DNA of 18,769 bases from Pyrinomonadaceae bacterium (GTDB lineage Bacteria > Acidobacteriota > Blastocatellia > Pyrinomonadales > Pyrinomonadaceae), in assembly GCA_014379075.1 (NCBI GenBank), contig JACMMN010000060.1, positions 1 through 18,769 on the forward strand. The letters are read 5' to 3'. The translations under genes were made by a program, and so were the position numbers. Below the pieces are notes generated by a model. That model ran no database searches. It saw only the letters and a list, made by a program, of their open reading frames with translations, and was not told where the DNA came from. Shown here piece by piece: positions 7,801 to 14,139 of this stretch (the first letter of the stretch is position 1; each line of letters opens with the position of its first letter).

Positions 7801-7878
7801 GAGTTCAAAGTTCCGAGTTCATAGTTTAAAGTCGGGCGCAATCTGAACTTTTAACTTGAACCTTATACTTTTGAACTC
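7801..7878. repeat. Intergenic inverted element C (7-nt units)
   Basis: The left arm 7801-7832 reads as heptamers GTTCAAA, GTTCCGA, GTTCATA, GTTTAAA. The right arm 7847-7878 is its imperfect reverse complement, with perfect outer ends GAGTTCAAA and TTTGAACTC. The loop is 14 nt. Confidence 0.8.
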
Positions 7879-7880
7879 TG

Positions 7881-8159
7881 GAACCCAGTCGCTGCCGCGC
7901 TCGGAATAGTGACCCGGAAACCATCCGATTCCAAGACCCCGAGATCGACCAGGACGGCATCCTAGTCCTCGACTTGAGAACCGCCGCGCCACCACAAGAG
8001 GCGCAACAAGTCGGAACCGGGAGCAGAAATCAAGGATAGAGGATTGAGGATAAAGCAAGCAATTCCGATTCTTCATCCTTCCTTTCGCCTTTATCCTTTC
8101 GCGTTTATCCTTTATCCTTTCAAAGAACCCAGTCGCTATCGCTCCCGGTACTGACCCGG
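7881..8159 (+). repeat. Pair of direct repeats (7881-7917 and 8125-8159)
   Basis: Both copies start GAACCCAGTCGCT and end TGACCCGG; the middles (CGCGCTCGGAATAG and CGCTCCCGGTAC) are similar but diverged, and the copies are 37 and 35 bp. They bracket 207 bp that include element D. This could mark an inserted segment or simply two copies of a dispersed genomic repeat. Confidence 0.7.
8032..8121. repeat. Intergenic inverted element D (7-nt units)
   Basis: The left arm 8032-8055 contains GGATAGA, GGATTGA, GGATAAA. The right arm, read on the minus strand from 8121, gives AAGGATA, AAGGATA, AACGCGA, AAGGATA, AAGGCGA. The inner ends GGATAAAG (8048-8055) and CTTTATCC (8089-8096) pair perfectly. The right array is longer than the left. 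Confidence 0.78.
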
Positions 8160-8198
8160 CATGAAAACTCAGCCAGCTCAAAACTGGCAATCAAAATA

Positions 8199-10475
8199 AT
8201 GAGTCTAAAATACATCTTCACAACACTGCTGTTCCTTTCCTTTTCATTGACCGCTTTTTCACAGGCGGATGTCGCGGTTCGGATCTTGAAAGCCGAGGAC
8301 GAACGGCGGTACGACGTTGTGTTGGAAGATCTTTTGAAAAATGCGAATCCTGTTATCAGAGCACGGGCCGCGCTTGCCGCCGGGCGCATCGGGGATGAGC
8401 GGGCGGTTTCGGGCCTGGCGGAGCTTCTCGAAAGCGGCGATGAAAAGGTACGCACGGCGGCGGCTTTTGCGATAGGCGAGATCGAATCGATTAAGGCCGC
8501 TGAAACTATTCTCAAATCACTGAATGATCCGAAAACTCCCGATCCCGTCCGTGCAAAGCTGGTCGAAGCCGCTGGAAAGATCGCCGCCGCGAACGCAAAG
8601 GACGAAAAATCGAAGGAGTTGGCCAAAGCAATTCTCGACACGCTCGAAGCTGAAAACCGCAAAGGTGTAAAGCAAAATCGCGAGGTAGTCCTGATGGGAA
8701 TTACCGCCGCTTTGCGCGCCCGGCCGGAGAAAACGGGAGTTGTCGTCGCGAAATTCCTGACAAATCCTGACGCCCGCGTCCGGGCCGATGCCGCAAATAC
8801 TCTCTCCCGCGTCCGGGCGAAGAACGCGAATGAAGCACTTCGCTCGATGCTGATAAACGATGCCGATCCAATTGCGCGTGCAAACGCCGCCCGCGCGCTC
8901 GGCGCGGCGGAAGACAAAGAAGCTTTCGACGCTTTGCTCAAAGCCGCAACCGGAGATGCCGATTCTCGTGTTCGTATCTCGGCGATCCGCTCGATCGGAA
9001 GCTTAAAACATGAGCGTGCCGTGCAGCCTTTGGAAAATTATCAGGCGGCTATAATGGAACAGGTTGTAAAACGCGATGCGAAGTTGTTGGCGGGAGCAAA
9101 ATACTATGCTCCGCCGGCGGAACAAAATGAATGGCTGGAAATCACAACCGCTTTAGGAAATATTCTGGCGGGCAGGAAGGACGCGACCAAGCCAAGTAAA
9201 GATGGAGGTCAGACGATTTTCGAGACGGCGCCGCAGCGTTTGCAGCAGTTGATAATGAATGCGCCCGAAACGTCCATTGCGAGAGCGAAAATCAGTCCGG
9301 AATTTTTTATGTTCGGTTTTTTGGAACGTTTCAGGTCGGCTCCTAAGCCGATCTTCAAAGATTGGCGCAGCGTTTCAAGTTTAGCTCAGGGGCTGGGAGT
9401 TGTTGCGACTTTGCCTAAAGAGAAATACTCCGAAGACCTCGTAAAGTATCGTACCGAGGCGCAGGAGATTTTGAGGCTGTTTATGGCAGATAAAAGCGTG
9501 TCTCCGATGGCGATGCCGGATGTGCTTCGTGCTTTTGCCTTATTTAAGACGGATGATGCAAGCACCGTTCTGCGAAATTATCTGCGTCACGAAGACGTTT
9601 TTATCAGGGCCGCGGCCGCTGAGCTTTTGGCGGATCTGCCGGCAGCGGATGAAACTACGGAAGCATTAAAAACCGCTTTTTCGTTTGCCCTGGCCAATGA
9701 CAAAGATTACAACGACGCACAGCTTGCGATTCTCGATACAGTGTACAAACTCGATAAGAAAGAATCCGGAGCCATTCTGTTGGAGTCGTTGAAATCATAC
9801 GATTATCTCGTGAGAACCAAGGCACTTGAGCTTCTAAAAGACGAAACAGTTAGAAGCGGATTTTCAAACAGTGGGTCAGAACACATTTATTATAGAGCGA
9901 AGGAAACCCACCGAGTTCAGCCTTATAGCCCGCGAAACGGCTCGAAACTAGGTCAGATATTAAATACCGCCGCCGATTACAGACGTGCGGCATTACGCAA
10001 AAACGGAAAAGTAAAGGCGATTCTCGCTACCGAAAAGGGAACATTCACCATCGACCTGCTGCCGGAAGACGCGCCGCTGACCGTTGATAATTTTATTAAG
10101 CTCGCGAAATCCGGCTATTTCAACGGACTCGAAGTCCACCGTGTCGTGCCGAATTTCGTGATGCAGGACGGCGATCCGCGCGGCGACGGCAACGGCGGGC
10201 CGGGCTGGTCTATCCGCTGTGAGCTGAACACCGTGCCGTTCGAACGCGGCGCCGTCGGAATGGCGCTCTCCGGCAAGGACACCGGCGGCTCGCAATGGTT
10301 CGTCACCCACGCCCCGCAGCCGCACCTCGACGGCGGCTACACCGTCTTCGGCCGATTGAACGAAACCGGGATGAAAATCGTAGATAATATTGTTCGCGGT
10401 GATAAGATAATCAGCGTGAAAATAGTGGAAGGCGGTTTACCACAGAGGACACAGAGAGCACGGAGTCGGAAATAG
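8199..10475 (+). CDS. Exported HEAT-repeat protein with C-terminal cyclophilin-type peptidyl-prolyl isomerase domain
   Basis: This 758-residue protein begins with a signal peptide (K-Y-I-F-T-T-L-L-F-L-S-F-S-L-T-A-F-S before Q). Residues about 25-270 are HEAT repeats (V-R-A-x-A-A-x-A-L-G pattern, about seven), with further helical repeats at about 420-560. A cyclophilin domain spans about 603-745: R648, F653, Q656 and F701 sit at the spacing of human CypA R55, F60, Q63 and F113, so the isomerase site looks intact. The CypA W121 position is H709, as in many bacterial, cyclosporin-insensitive forms. The HEAT part probably binds a partner and the cyclophilin part isomerises Xaa-Pro bonds in the periplasm. 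No Shine-Dalgarno sequence precedes ATG 8199. The last 12 residues are encoded by repeat element E, and the protein proper probably ended near V-E-G-G. Confidence 0.9.
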   Translation: MSLKYIFTTLLFLSFSLTAFSQADVAVRILKAEDERRYDVVLEDLLKNANPVIRARAALAAGRIGDERAVSGLAELLESGDEKVRTAAAFAIGEIESIKAAETILKSLNDPKTPDPVRAKLVEAAGKIAAANAKDEKSKELAKAILDTLEAENRKGVKQNREVVLMGITAALRARPEKTGVVVAKFLTNPDARVRADAANTLSRVRAKNANEALRSMLINDADPIARANAARALGAAEDKEAFDALLKAATGDADSRVRISAIRSIGSLKHERAVQPLENYQAAIMEQVVKRDAKLLAGAKYYAPPAEQNEWLEITTALGNILAGRKDATKPSKDGGQTIFETAPQRLQQLIMNAPETSIARAKISPEFFMFGFLERFRSAPKPIFKDWRSVSSLAQGLGVVATLPKEKYSEDLVKYRTEAQEILRLFMADKSVSPMAMPDVLRAFALFKTDDASTVLRNYLRHEDVFIRAAAAELLADLPAADETTEALKTAFSFALANDKDYNDAQLAILDTVYKLDKKESGAILLESLKSYDYLVRTKALELLKDETVRSGFSNSGSEHIYYRAKETHRVQPYSPRNGSKLGQILNTAADYRRAALRKNGKVKAILATEKGTFTIDLLPEDAPLTVDNFIKLAKSGYFNGLEVHRVVPNFVMQDGDPRGDGNGGPGWSIRCELNTVPFERGAVGMALSGKDTGGSQWFVTHAPQPHLDGGYTVFGRLNETGMKIVDNIVRGDKIISVKIVEGGLPQRTQRARSRK

Positions 10476-10520
10476 AAGGATACGGATTTTTCGGTGATCT
10501 CCGTGCGCTCTGTGGTTAAA
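10436..10520. repeat. Intergenic inverted element E (9-nt units), overlapping the end of the HEAT/cyclophilin gene
   Basis: The left arm 10436-10465 has CACAGAG, CACAGAG and CACGGAG at exact 9-nt spacing. The right arm 10499-10520 is its reverse complement with one 9-nt unit missing. The stop codon of the upstream gene (10473-10475) lies in the loop. It is the same sequence family as element H. Confidence 0.9.
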
Positions 10521-10526
10521 ATTCTT

Positions 10527-11018
10527 ATGCAAAACGTGGAAGAACGCAAGAAAATCGAGATCGAAGAAGGGCTTGATAATTTGAGCCATTATCTCGATGG
10601 GCTTTTTCGTGTTCCGGGGACGGGTTGGCGGTTTGGGTTGGATTCTCTGATCGGGCTGGTGCCGAATGTCGGGGATACGATCACTTCGTTTGCTTCGTTT
10701 TATATTCTGCTGGCCGGCGTTCGGTACGGTGTGCCGAAGATCACTTTGCTGAGGATGGCGTTTAATATCGGGCTGGATTATCTGGTCGGGACGATCCCGT
10801 TTATCGGCGATGCGTTCGATTTTGTGTGGAAGGCGAACAAGCAGAACATGGACCTGATCCGCACGCGGGCCACCGGAAATAATGTCGGCACGGCCGGCGA
10901 TTATATTTTCGTGTTCGGGATCATCGCGTTTTTGATTCTGCTGCTGATAGGTTCGATTTTGGTGAGCGTTTATATCATCTGGGCGATTTTTTACGAATTG
11001 TTTACGGGGAATATTTAA
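10527..11018 (+). CDS. DUF4112 family membrane protein
   Basis: This 163-residue protein has the DUF4112 signature: L-D-S-L-I-G-L-V-P-N-V-G-D (about 37-49), a V-P-K-x-x-L-x-R-M motif, L-V-G-T-I-P-F-I-G-D-A-F-D-F-x-W-K-A-N (about 91-109), and a strongly hydrophobic C-terminal segment (about 128-158) long enough for one or two membrane helices. The two G-D motifs follow pseudo-repeated hairpins. The family is widespread and its function is unknown. ATG 10527 is preferred over the in-frame GTG at 10494, because the extra 11 residues would be encoded by the right arm of repeat element E. No clear Shine-Dalgarno sequence was seen. It converges with the tlpA-like gene across element F. Confidence 0.88.
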   Translation: MQNVEERKKIEIEEGLDNLSHYLDGLFRVPGTGWRFGLDSLIGLVPNVGDTITSFASFYILLAGVRYGVPKITLLRMAFNIGLDYLVGTIPFIGDAFDFVWKANKQNMDLIRTRATGNNVGTAGDYIFVFGIIAFLILLLIGSILVSVYIIWAIFYELFTGNI

Positions 11019-11023
11019 AGAAA

Positions 11024-11105
11024 TTTTAGCCGCGGATTTAAGAAGATAACGCGGATCAGAAAGATTCTTAAAATCCGCGTCATCCGCGCAAATCCGCGGC
11101 TAAAA
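11024..11105. repeat. Intergenic inverted element F (9/10-nt units)
   Basis: Two 33-nt arms, 11024-11056 and 11073-11105, are reverse complements with 5 mismatches; the outer 16 nt, TTTTAGCCGCGGATTT, are identical. The right arm, read on the minus strand, has CGCGGAT three times at 10- and 9-nt spacing. The loop is 16 nt. It starts 5 nt after the DUF4112 stop and ends 9 nt before the stop of the converging gene, so it could act as a two-way terminator. Confidence 0.9.
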
Positions 11106-11114
11106 CTTCTTTGC

Positions 11115-11588
11115 TTACGCTCCAACCGCTTGCGCGGCGAACATTTTGTCCAGTGCCGTCGTCAGCACTCCGATCCCAAATTCACCGGCGGCACGCGTTT
11201 TCAATTTCCCTTCCGAGTCGAAAAGATAATAGACCGGAACCCAGCCTTGCTCGTTTTGAAAGGCGTCCTTCAATTTATGCAGGCTGTCAATCGCTACGGT
11301 TTCTTCGATGTGGTTCGCTTTCATCGCTTCATTTACCGTATCGAGGTCGGTATCGGCCTCGTATCTCGGCATATGCACCGCGATAGTTTGCATACCTAAA
11401 GCTCCATACTTCTTTTTAAGCTCATTCAAAGCAGGCATCTTCTCTTTGCAAATACCGCACGAAACTGCCCAAAAATGTACCAGTACAGGCTTTCCTTTCG
11501 CGTGTTCAAACACGTCTTCCTGCGATCCGTTAAACCATGTCGTCGCCCCATCGAGCGGCGGCATTGCGTCTCCAATTCTCATTGGCAT
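11115..11588 (-). CDS. TlpA/ResA-like thioredoxin-fold protein
   Basis: This 157-residue redoxin has the active site C44-G-I-C47 within H-F-W-A-V-S-C-G-I-C-K-E-K-M-P and the cis-proline segment G-W-V-P-V-Y-Y-L-F-D near residue 116, the thioredoxin-fold hallmarks of the TlpA/AhpC-TSA group. There is no signal peptide, so it probably acts in the cytoplasm, unlike secreted TlpA. GGAG at 11601-11598 (minus strand) lies 9 nt upstream of the ATG and supports the start. It follows the peroxiredoxin gene on the same strand, separated by element G. A role in reducing the peroxiredoxin or a related thiol system is plausible by context only. Confidence 0.87.
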   Translation of the reverse strand: MPMRIGDAMPPLDGATTWFNGSQEDVFEHAKGKPVLVHFWAVSCGICKEKMPALNELKKKYGALGMQTIAVHMPRYEADTDLDTVNEAMKANHIEETVAIDSLHKLKDAFQNEQGWVPVYYLFDSEGKLKTRAAGEFGIGVLTTALDKMFAAQAVGA

Positions 11589-11609
11589 AATATTTTACTC
11601 CGTAAATAG

Positions 11610-11692
11610 TTTGTAGAGTTTTGGGAGTCTGTAGGGTTTATAGAGTGAAAGAACTCTATAAACCCTACAAACTCAATGAACCCAACGAACTA
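11610..11692. repeat. Intergenic inverted element G (9-nt units), abutting the peroxiredoxin stop
   Basis: A perfect 16-bp inverted core, GTAGGGTTTATAGAGT at 11631-11646 against 11653-11668, has a 6-nt loop. The left arm continues in 9-nt units GTAGAGTTT, TGGGAGTCT, GTAGGGTTT. The right arm degenerates towards 11692, where the peroxiredoxin TAG (minus strand, 11692-11690) lies. Confidence 0.88.
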
Positions 11693-12271
11693 CACCTTCA
11701 AATTTTCCTGCCCCGGCGTCCAATCGGCCGAGCATAAACCGCCGGTCTGCAAACCTTGCAGCACGCGAAGCACTTCATCGACCGAGCGTCCGATGTTCAG
11801 ATCGTGGACGACCGCGTATTGCAGAACGCCTTCCGGGTTGATGATGTACAAACCGCGAAGGGCGATATTCGCTTCTTCGACCAGAATGTTATAAGCACGC
11901 GACAATTTGCCGCCGACATCCGACGCGATCGGGTACGTCACGCCCTCAATACCGTTTTGATCCTGCGGCGTTTTCAGCCACGCTCTATGCGAATGAACCG
12001 AATCGGTCGATACGCCCAAAACCTCGGCTCCGATGCCGTTAAGCTCGTCCAAACGGTCCGAAAAATGGATCAATTCCGTTGGGCAGACAAATGTAAAATC
12101 GAGCGGATAAAACAAAAGTATCAGCCATTTGCCCTTGTAATCGGACAGTTTGACGTTCTCCGCCAAAGTCTCGATATTCTTCGTCGACGGCATGTTGAAA
12201 TCCGGCGCCATCTGCCCGACCTTCGCCATTGTTGTTGTATTTTCTGTAGCTTTTCCTGTAGCTGTTGACAT
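11690..12271 (-). CDS. 2-Cys peroxiredoxin (AhpC/Prx1 family)
   Basis: This 193-residue enzyme reduces hydrogen peroxide and organic or nitrogen peroxides. C63 in F-Y-P-L-D-F-T-F-V-C-P-T-E is the peroxidatic cysteine, with the family P/T residues in place. C180 in G-G-L-C-S-A-D-W is the resolving cysteine, so this is a typical 2-Cys Prx (S-A in place of the more usual P-A). The first 14 residues are a polar, Thr-rich lead; a second Met at residue 15 (M-A-K-V-G-Q-M-A-P-D-F) could be the real start. Neither has a good Shine-Dalgarno sequence. It lies downstream of a PerR-type regulator on the same strand, with element H between, and upstream of the thioredoxin-like gene. Peroxide-inducible expression is likely by context. 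Confidence 0.94.
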   Translation of the reverse strand: MSTATGKATENTTTMAKVGQMAPDFNMPSTKNIETLAENVKLSDYKGKWLILLFYPLDFTFVCPTELIHFSDRLDELNGIGAEVLGVSTDSVHSHRAWLKTPQDQNGIEGVTYPIASDVGGKLSRAYNILVEEANIALRGLYIINPEGVLQYAVVHDLNIGRSVDEVLRVLQGLQTGGLCSADWTPGQENLKV

Positions 12272-12290
12272 AATTTATTTATTTATTCCC

Positions 12291-12305
12291 TTATTTTTAT
12301 TATAT
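12291..12305 (-). promoter_or_regulatory. Possible -10 box and weak PerR-box-like site before the peroxiredoxin gene
   Basis: On the minus strand ATATAATAAAAATAA lies 19 nt before the peroxiredoxin ATG. It includes TATAAT and matches 11 of 14 defined positions of the PerR box TTATAATnATTATAA. The tract is very AT-rich, so the match may be chance, and no good -35 was found. Confidence 0.3.
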
Positions 12306-12394
12306 TTCACCACAGAGGGCACAGAGTTCACCGGGATTAGGCAAATAGCAAACGCTATTCTATCTCGGTGTTCTCTGTGCCCTCTGTGGTTCAA
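12306..12394. repeat. Intergenic inverted element H (9-nt units), containing the perR stop codon
   Basis: The left arm (about 12306-12337) and the right arm (12362-12394) pair over ACCACAGAGGGCACAGAG (18 perfect) and the following CAC. CACAGAG recurs at 9-nt spacing. The end TTGAACC of the right arm, on the minus strand, contains the TGA stop of the perR gene (12393-12391). It belongs to the same sequence family as element E. Confidence 0.9.
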
Positions 12395-12795
12395 ACCTTT
12401 GCTAAACAATCGGGACAAATACCCCGAAGTGTAAATTCCAGCGATTCGGGCTTGAACTTCGAATAACTCGCTGCCAAAGCCACCAATTCCGCCGGATGTT
12501 CCATCTCGATATCGGCCAGCTTCCCGCATTTCGTGCAGATCGCATGGTCATGCCGGTGCGTCCCCCGGTCGAACCGGCTCGCGCCGCCGCCGAAACTGAT
12601 CTCCGCGATATGCCCCGCATCCTTCAAAAAACGTAAGGAATTATATACGGTAGCAAACGAGATCCCCGGCAAAAGCTTTTTTGAATTATCGAAGACCTCA
12701 TTCGCCGTCAAATGCTCATGCGCGTCGCTAATAACTTGCAGTACGACCTCCCGTTGTTTCGTTAATCCTAAATTTTGTATATCTTCGAATTGCAT
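12391..12795 (-). CDS. perR: PerR-type Fur family peroxide-sensing repressor
   Basis: This 134-residue protein has an N-terminal winged helix (L-T-K-Q-R-E-V-V-L at 11-19; recognition region F-A-T-V-Y-N-S-L-R-F-L at 47-57) and a C-terminal metal and dimer domain. The structural zinc site is C87-x-x-C90 and C127-x-x-C130. The regulatory metal ligands of Bacillus subtilis PerR (H37, D85, H91, H93, D104) align with H28, D76, H82, H84 and D95. Asp at the last position, rather than Glu, is the feature that separates PerR from Fur. Such proteins lose DNA binding when peroxide oxidises the iron-bound histidines. Its promoter lies within a perfect palindrome with a PerR-box centre, implying autoregulation, and the next gene downstream is a peroxiredoxin. 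No Shine-Dalgarno sequence is seen. Assignment as PerR rather than Fur or Zur rests on residues and context. Confidence 0.88.
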   Translation of the reverse strand: MQFEDIQNLGLTKQREVVLQVISDAHEHLTANEVFDNSKKLLPGISFATVYNSLRFLKDAGHIAEISFGGGASRFDRGTHRHDHAICTKCGKLADIEMEHPAELVALAASYSKFKPESLEFTLRGICPDCLAKV

Positions 12796-12841
12796 GACAA
12801 TGAATTAGATTTAGAATAATTCTAAATCTAATTCATTGTCA
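12795..12841 (-). promoter_or_regulatory. 47-bp perfect palindrome: perR promoter with PerR-box operator
   Basis: Two 23-bp arms flank one central base at 12818 with no mismatch. The centre, TTAGAATAATTCTAA (12811-12825), matches the 7-1-7 PerR box TTATAATnATTATAA except for one symmetric pair (T to G, A to C). On the minus strand a perfect -35 TTGACA (12842-12837) is followed 18 bp later by TATTCT (12818-12813), so the operator covers the -10. The palindrome begins at the first base of the perR ATG. It could also form an RNA hairpin behind the VWA gene, which ends at 12864. Confidence 0.82.
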
Positions 12842-12863
12842 AATGGAAAGGAACTTTTTTCTA

Positions 12864-13994
12864 TTATCTATTGCCAGTGTCCACGATGAGTTTTCGTTTG
12901 GCTTGGACGATCAGGTTGGGGCGTTTGGAGGTGACTTCGATGTTGCGGGTGTTGGGTTGGCCTTGTTCGCCGAGCGGGACTTTTGGGGTGTAGGTGAGGA
13001 CGTAGCTGGAATCGATCATTTTGGCGACGAGGGCGGTTTTATCGACCATTTCGTCGAGAGTGTCGGCGAGGACGATCTCGCCGTTGGTGTTTTCGGCAAG
13101 TTCGGCGAGGGCATCTTCGCTGGCTTCGAGGTCGGCTTTGCGGGCCTTTAATCGCCTCAGCAGAGTGCGGTCGAGGTTGATCGTCGGGCCGATCTTGGGG
13201 CGTGTAGCGTTGTCGCGGACTCCGTTCGGCAGTTGGGCGGCGACCTCGTCGGGCATCGCTTTCGGCGGCGGAGTGTTGGAGATCATTTTGGTCCGCGGGG
13301 TAATGTCGGTCGATTCGAGCCGGGTGTAGCTAATGACATGGACGTTGATATCGGTCGACAGCAGCGAGCGTAATGCATCTGCTTTGGCGGTTCGGTTTTG
13401 GGCGCTGTCGGTGCCGTCGGTGATGAGGACAAGATGCTTGTTTTCGAGGGTGTTTTTGCTAAGGAAATCCGTTGCCAGATTTATTGCTTCGGTAAAGGCG
13501 GAGCGGCGGCCGAACTTCGATCTTTTGCCTACGGCGGCCATGATCTGCTCGCGGTCGTCGGTCCATTCAGCTATGATCTCGGCCTTGTCGCTGTACTGCA
13601 TAACGGCGATCGAATCTTCGGGCCGCAGTGCGGCGGCGATGCCTTTCGCGACCTTTCGCGTTTGATCCAGACTTTTTATCTGCCGCATCTCTCCGCCCGT
13701 ATCCATTACGATCAGCACATTTGCGGGAATGCGGCGGACGCTGCTGGCCTGGTGGAGAATGTCATTCTCGGTGATTACGAGATCGGCTTCTTTGACGTCG
13801 GTGACGAACCTGCCTTCTTCGTCAAAAGCGATAACGTTGACCTTTACTTCCTGGGTCAAAACGCGGACCGGATCGTCGTCGCGTTCGGGCGTAGGCGTCG
13901 GCTGCACGCGACCGCTTTGGGCAACTGCGATACTTGAAATAGATAATAAAATAGCCGACGTCAGCACGAAAAATTTTGATCGGTTAAAGAGCAT
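12864..13994 (-). CDS. Secreted VWA domain protein (VWFA-related Acidobacterial type)
   Basis: This 376-residue exported protein starts at ATG 13994 with AAAGG about 5 nt upstream. Residues 1-25 form a signal peptide ending A-V-A before Q. A Pro/Thr-rich stretch follows, then a beta-rich lead domain (V-L-T-Q-E-V-K-V-N-V-I-A-F-D, about 45-85) and a von Willebrand A domain (about 90-345). This order is that of the Acidobacteria-expanded VWFA-related family (TIGR03436), which has no defined function. The first MIDAS motif is D98-T-G-G-E102 instead of DxSxS, so metal binding may be altered. The later L-V-L-I-T-D-G-T-D-S strand is preserved. The domain also has an inserted Pro-rich region near 230-265. 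It is likely extracytoplasmic and adhesive or scaffold-like. It lies upstream of perR on the same strand but ends before the palindrome, so co-transcription is uncertain. Confidence 0.88.
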   Translation of the reverse strand: MLFNRSKFFVLTSAILLSISSIAVAQSGRVQPTPTPERDDDPVRVLTQEVKVNVIAFDEEGRFVTDVKEADLVITENDILHQASSVRRIPANVLIVMDTGGEMRQIKSLDQTRKVAKGIAAALRPEDSIAVMQYSDKAEIIAEWTDDREQIMAAVGKRSKFGRRSAFTEAINLATDFLSKNTLENKHLVLITDGTDSAQNRTAKADALRSLLSTDINVHVISYTRLESTDITPRTKMISNTPPPKAMPDEVAAQLPNGVRDNATRPKIGPTINLDRTLLRRLKARKADLEASEDALAELAENTNGEIVLADTLDEMVDKTALVAKMIDSSYVLTYTPKVPLGEQGQPNTRNIEVTSKRPNLIVQAKRKLIVDTGNR

Positions 13995-14056
13995 ATTTAC
14001 CTTTCGAAATATGATGCCTGAATTCCGTGGAAATATGCTTTCCTTCGGATTGTCTC

Positions 14057-14121
14057 CGCGTCCCTTGCGACTTTGCGTGAAACTGCTTTAAAGATTCTCA
14101 CGCAAAGACGCAAAGGACGCG
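14057..14121. repeat. Intergenic inverted element I (8/9-nt units)
   Basis: Two 24-nt arms, 14057-14080 and 14098-14121, are reverse complements with two mismatches and a 17-nt loop. The right arm reads ACGCAAAG, ACGCAAAGG, ACGCG. It lies 18 nt past the stop of the SDR gene and about 60 nt before the VWA start. Confidence 0.9.
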
Positions 14122-14139
14122 TAGCAAAGCAGAGAGAGA

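Larger units (their letters stand above)
7630..8198. other. Gene-free 569-bp region, mosaic of repeats
   Basis: No gene is supported. 7630-7800 shows nothing recognisable. 7801-7878 and 8032-8121 hold inverted elements C and D. Between and beside them lies a direct repeat: GAACCCAGTCGCT begins at 7881 and again at 8125, with related tails ending TGACCCGG at 7917 and 8159. An inverted partial copy, GTCGGAACCGGGAGC, lies at 8010-8024. A GC-rich stretch of about 160 bp (7875-8036) stays open in one frame (stop TAG 8037-8039) but resembles no known family. Confidence 0.6.

Noticed and set aside
7801..8121. CRISPR-like array
   Set aside because: Units are 7 nt without spacers of constant length and face each other; no cas gene is present.
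8161..8199. 12-codon upstream frame whose TAA overlaps the ATG of the HEAT/cyclophilin gene
   Set aside because: It could be a coupling leader peptide, but it has no ribosome-binding site and partly lies beside a dispersed repeat; chance is as likely.
8120..8941. 273-codon minus-strand frame rich in Ala, Ser and Arg
   Set aside because: It is the antisense shadow of the HEAT repeats; the plus strand has a signal peptide and clear domains.
10494..10526. GTG start extending the DUF4112 protein by 11 residues
   Set aside because: The extension would be encoded by the right arm of element E; the DUF4112 fold begins after ATG 10527.
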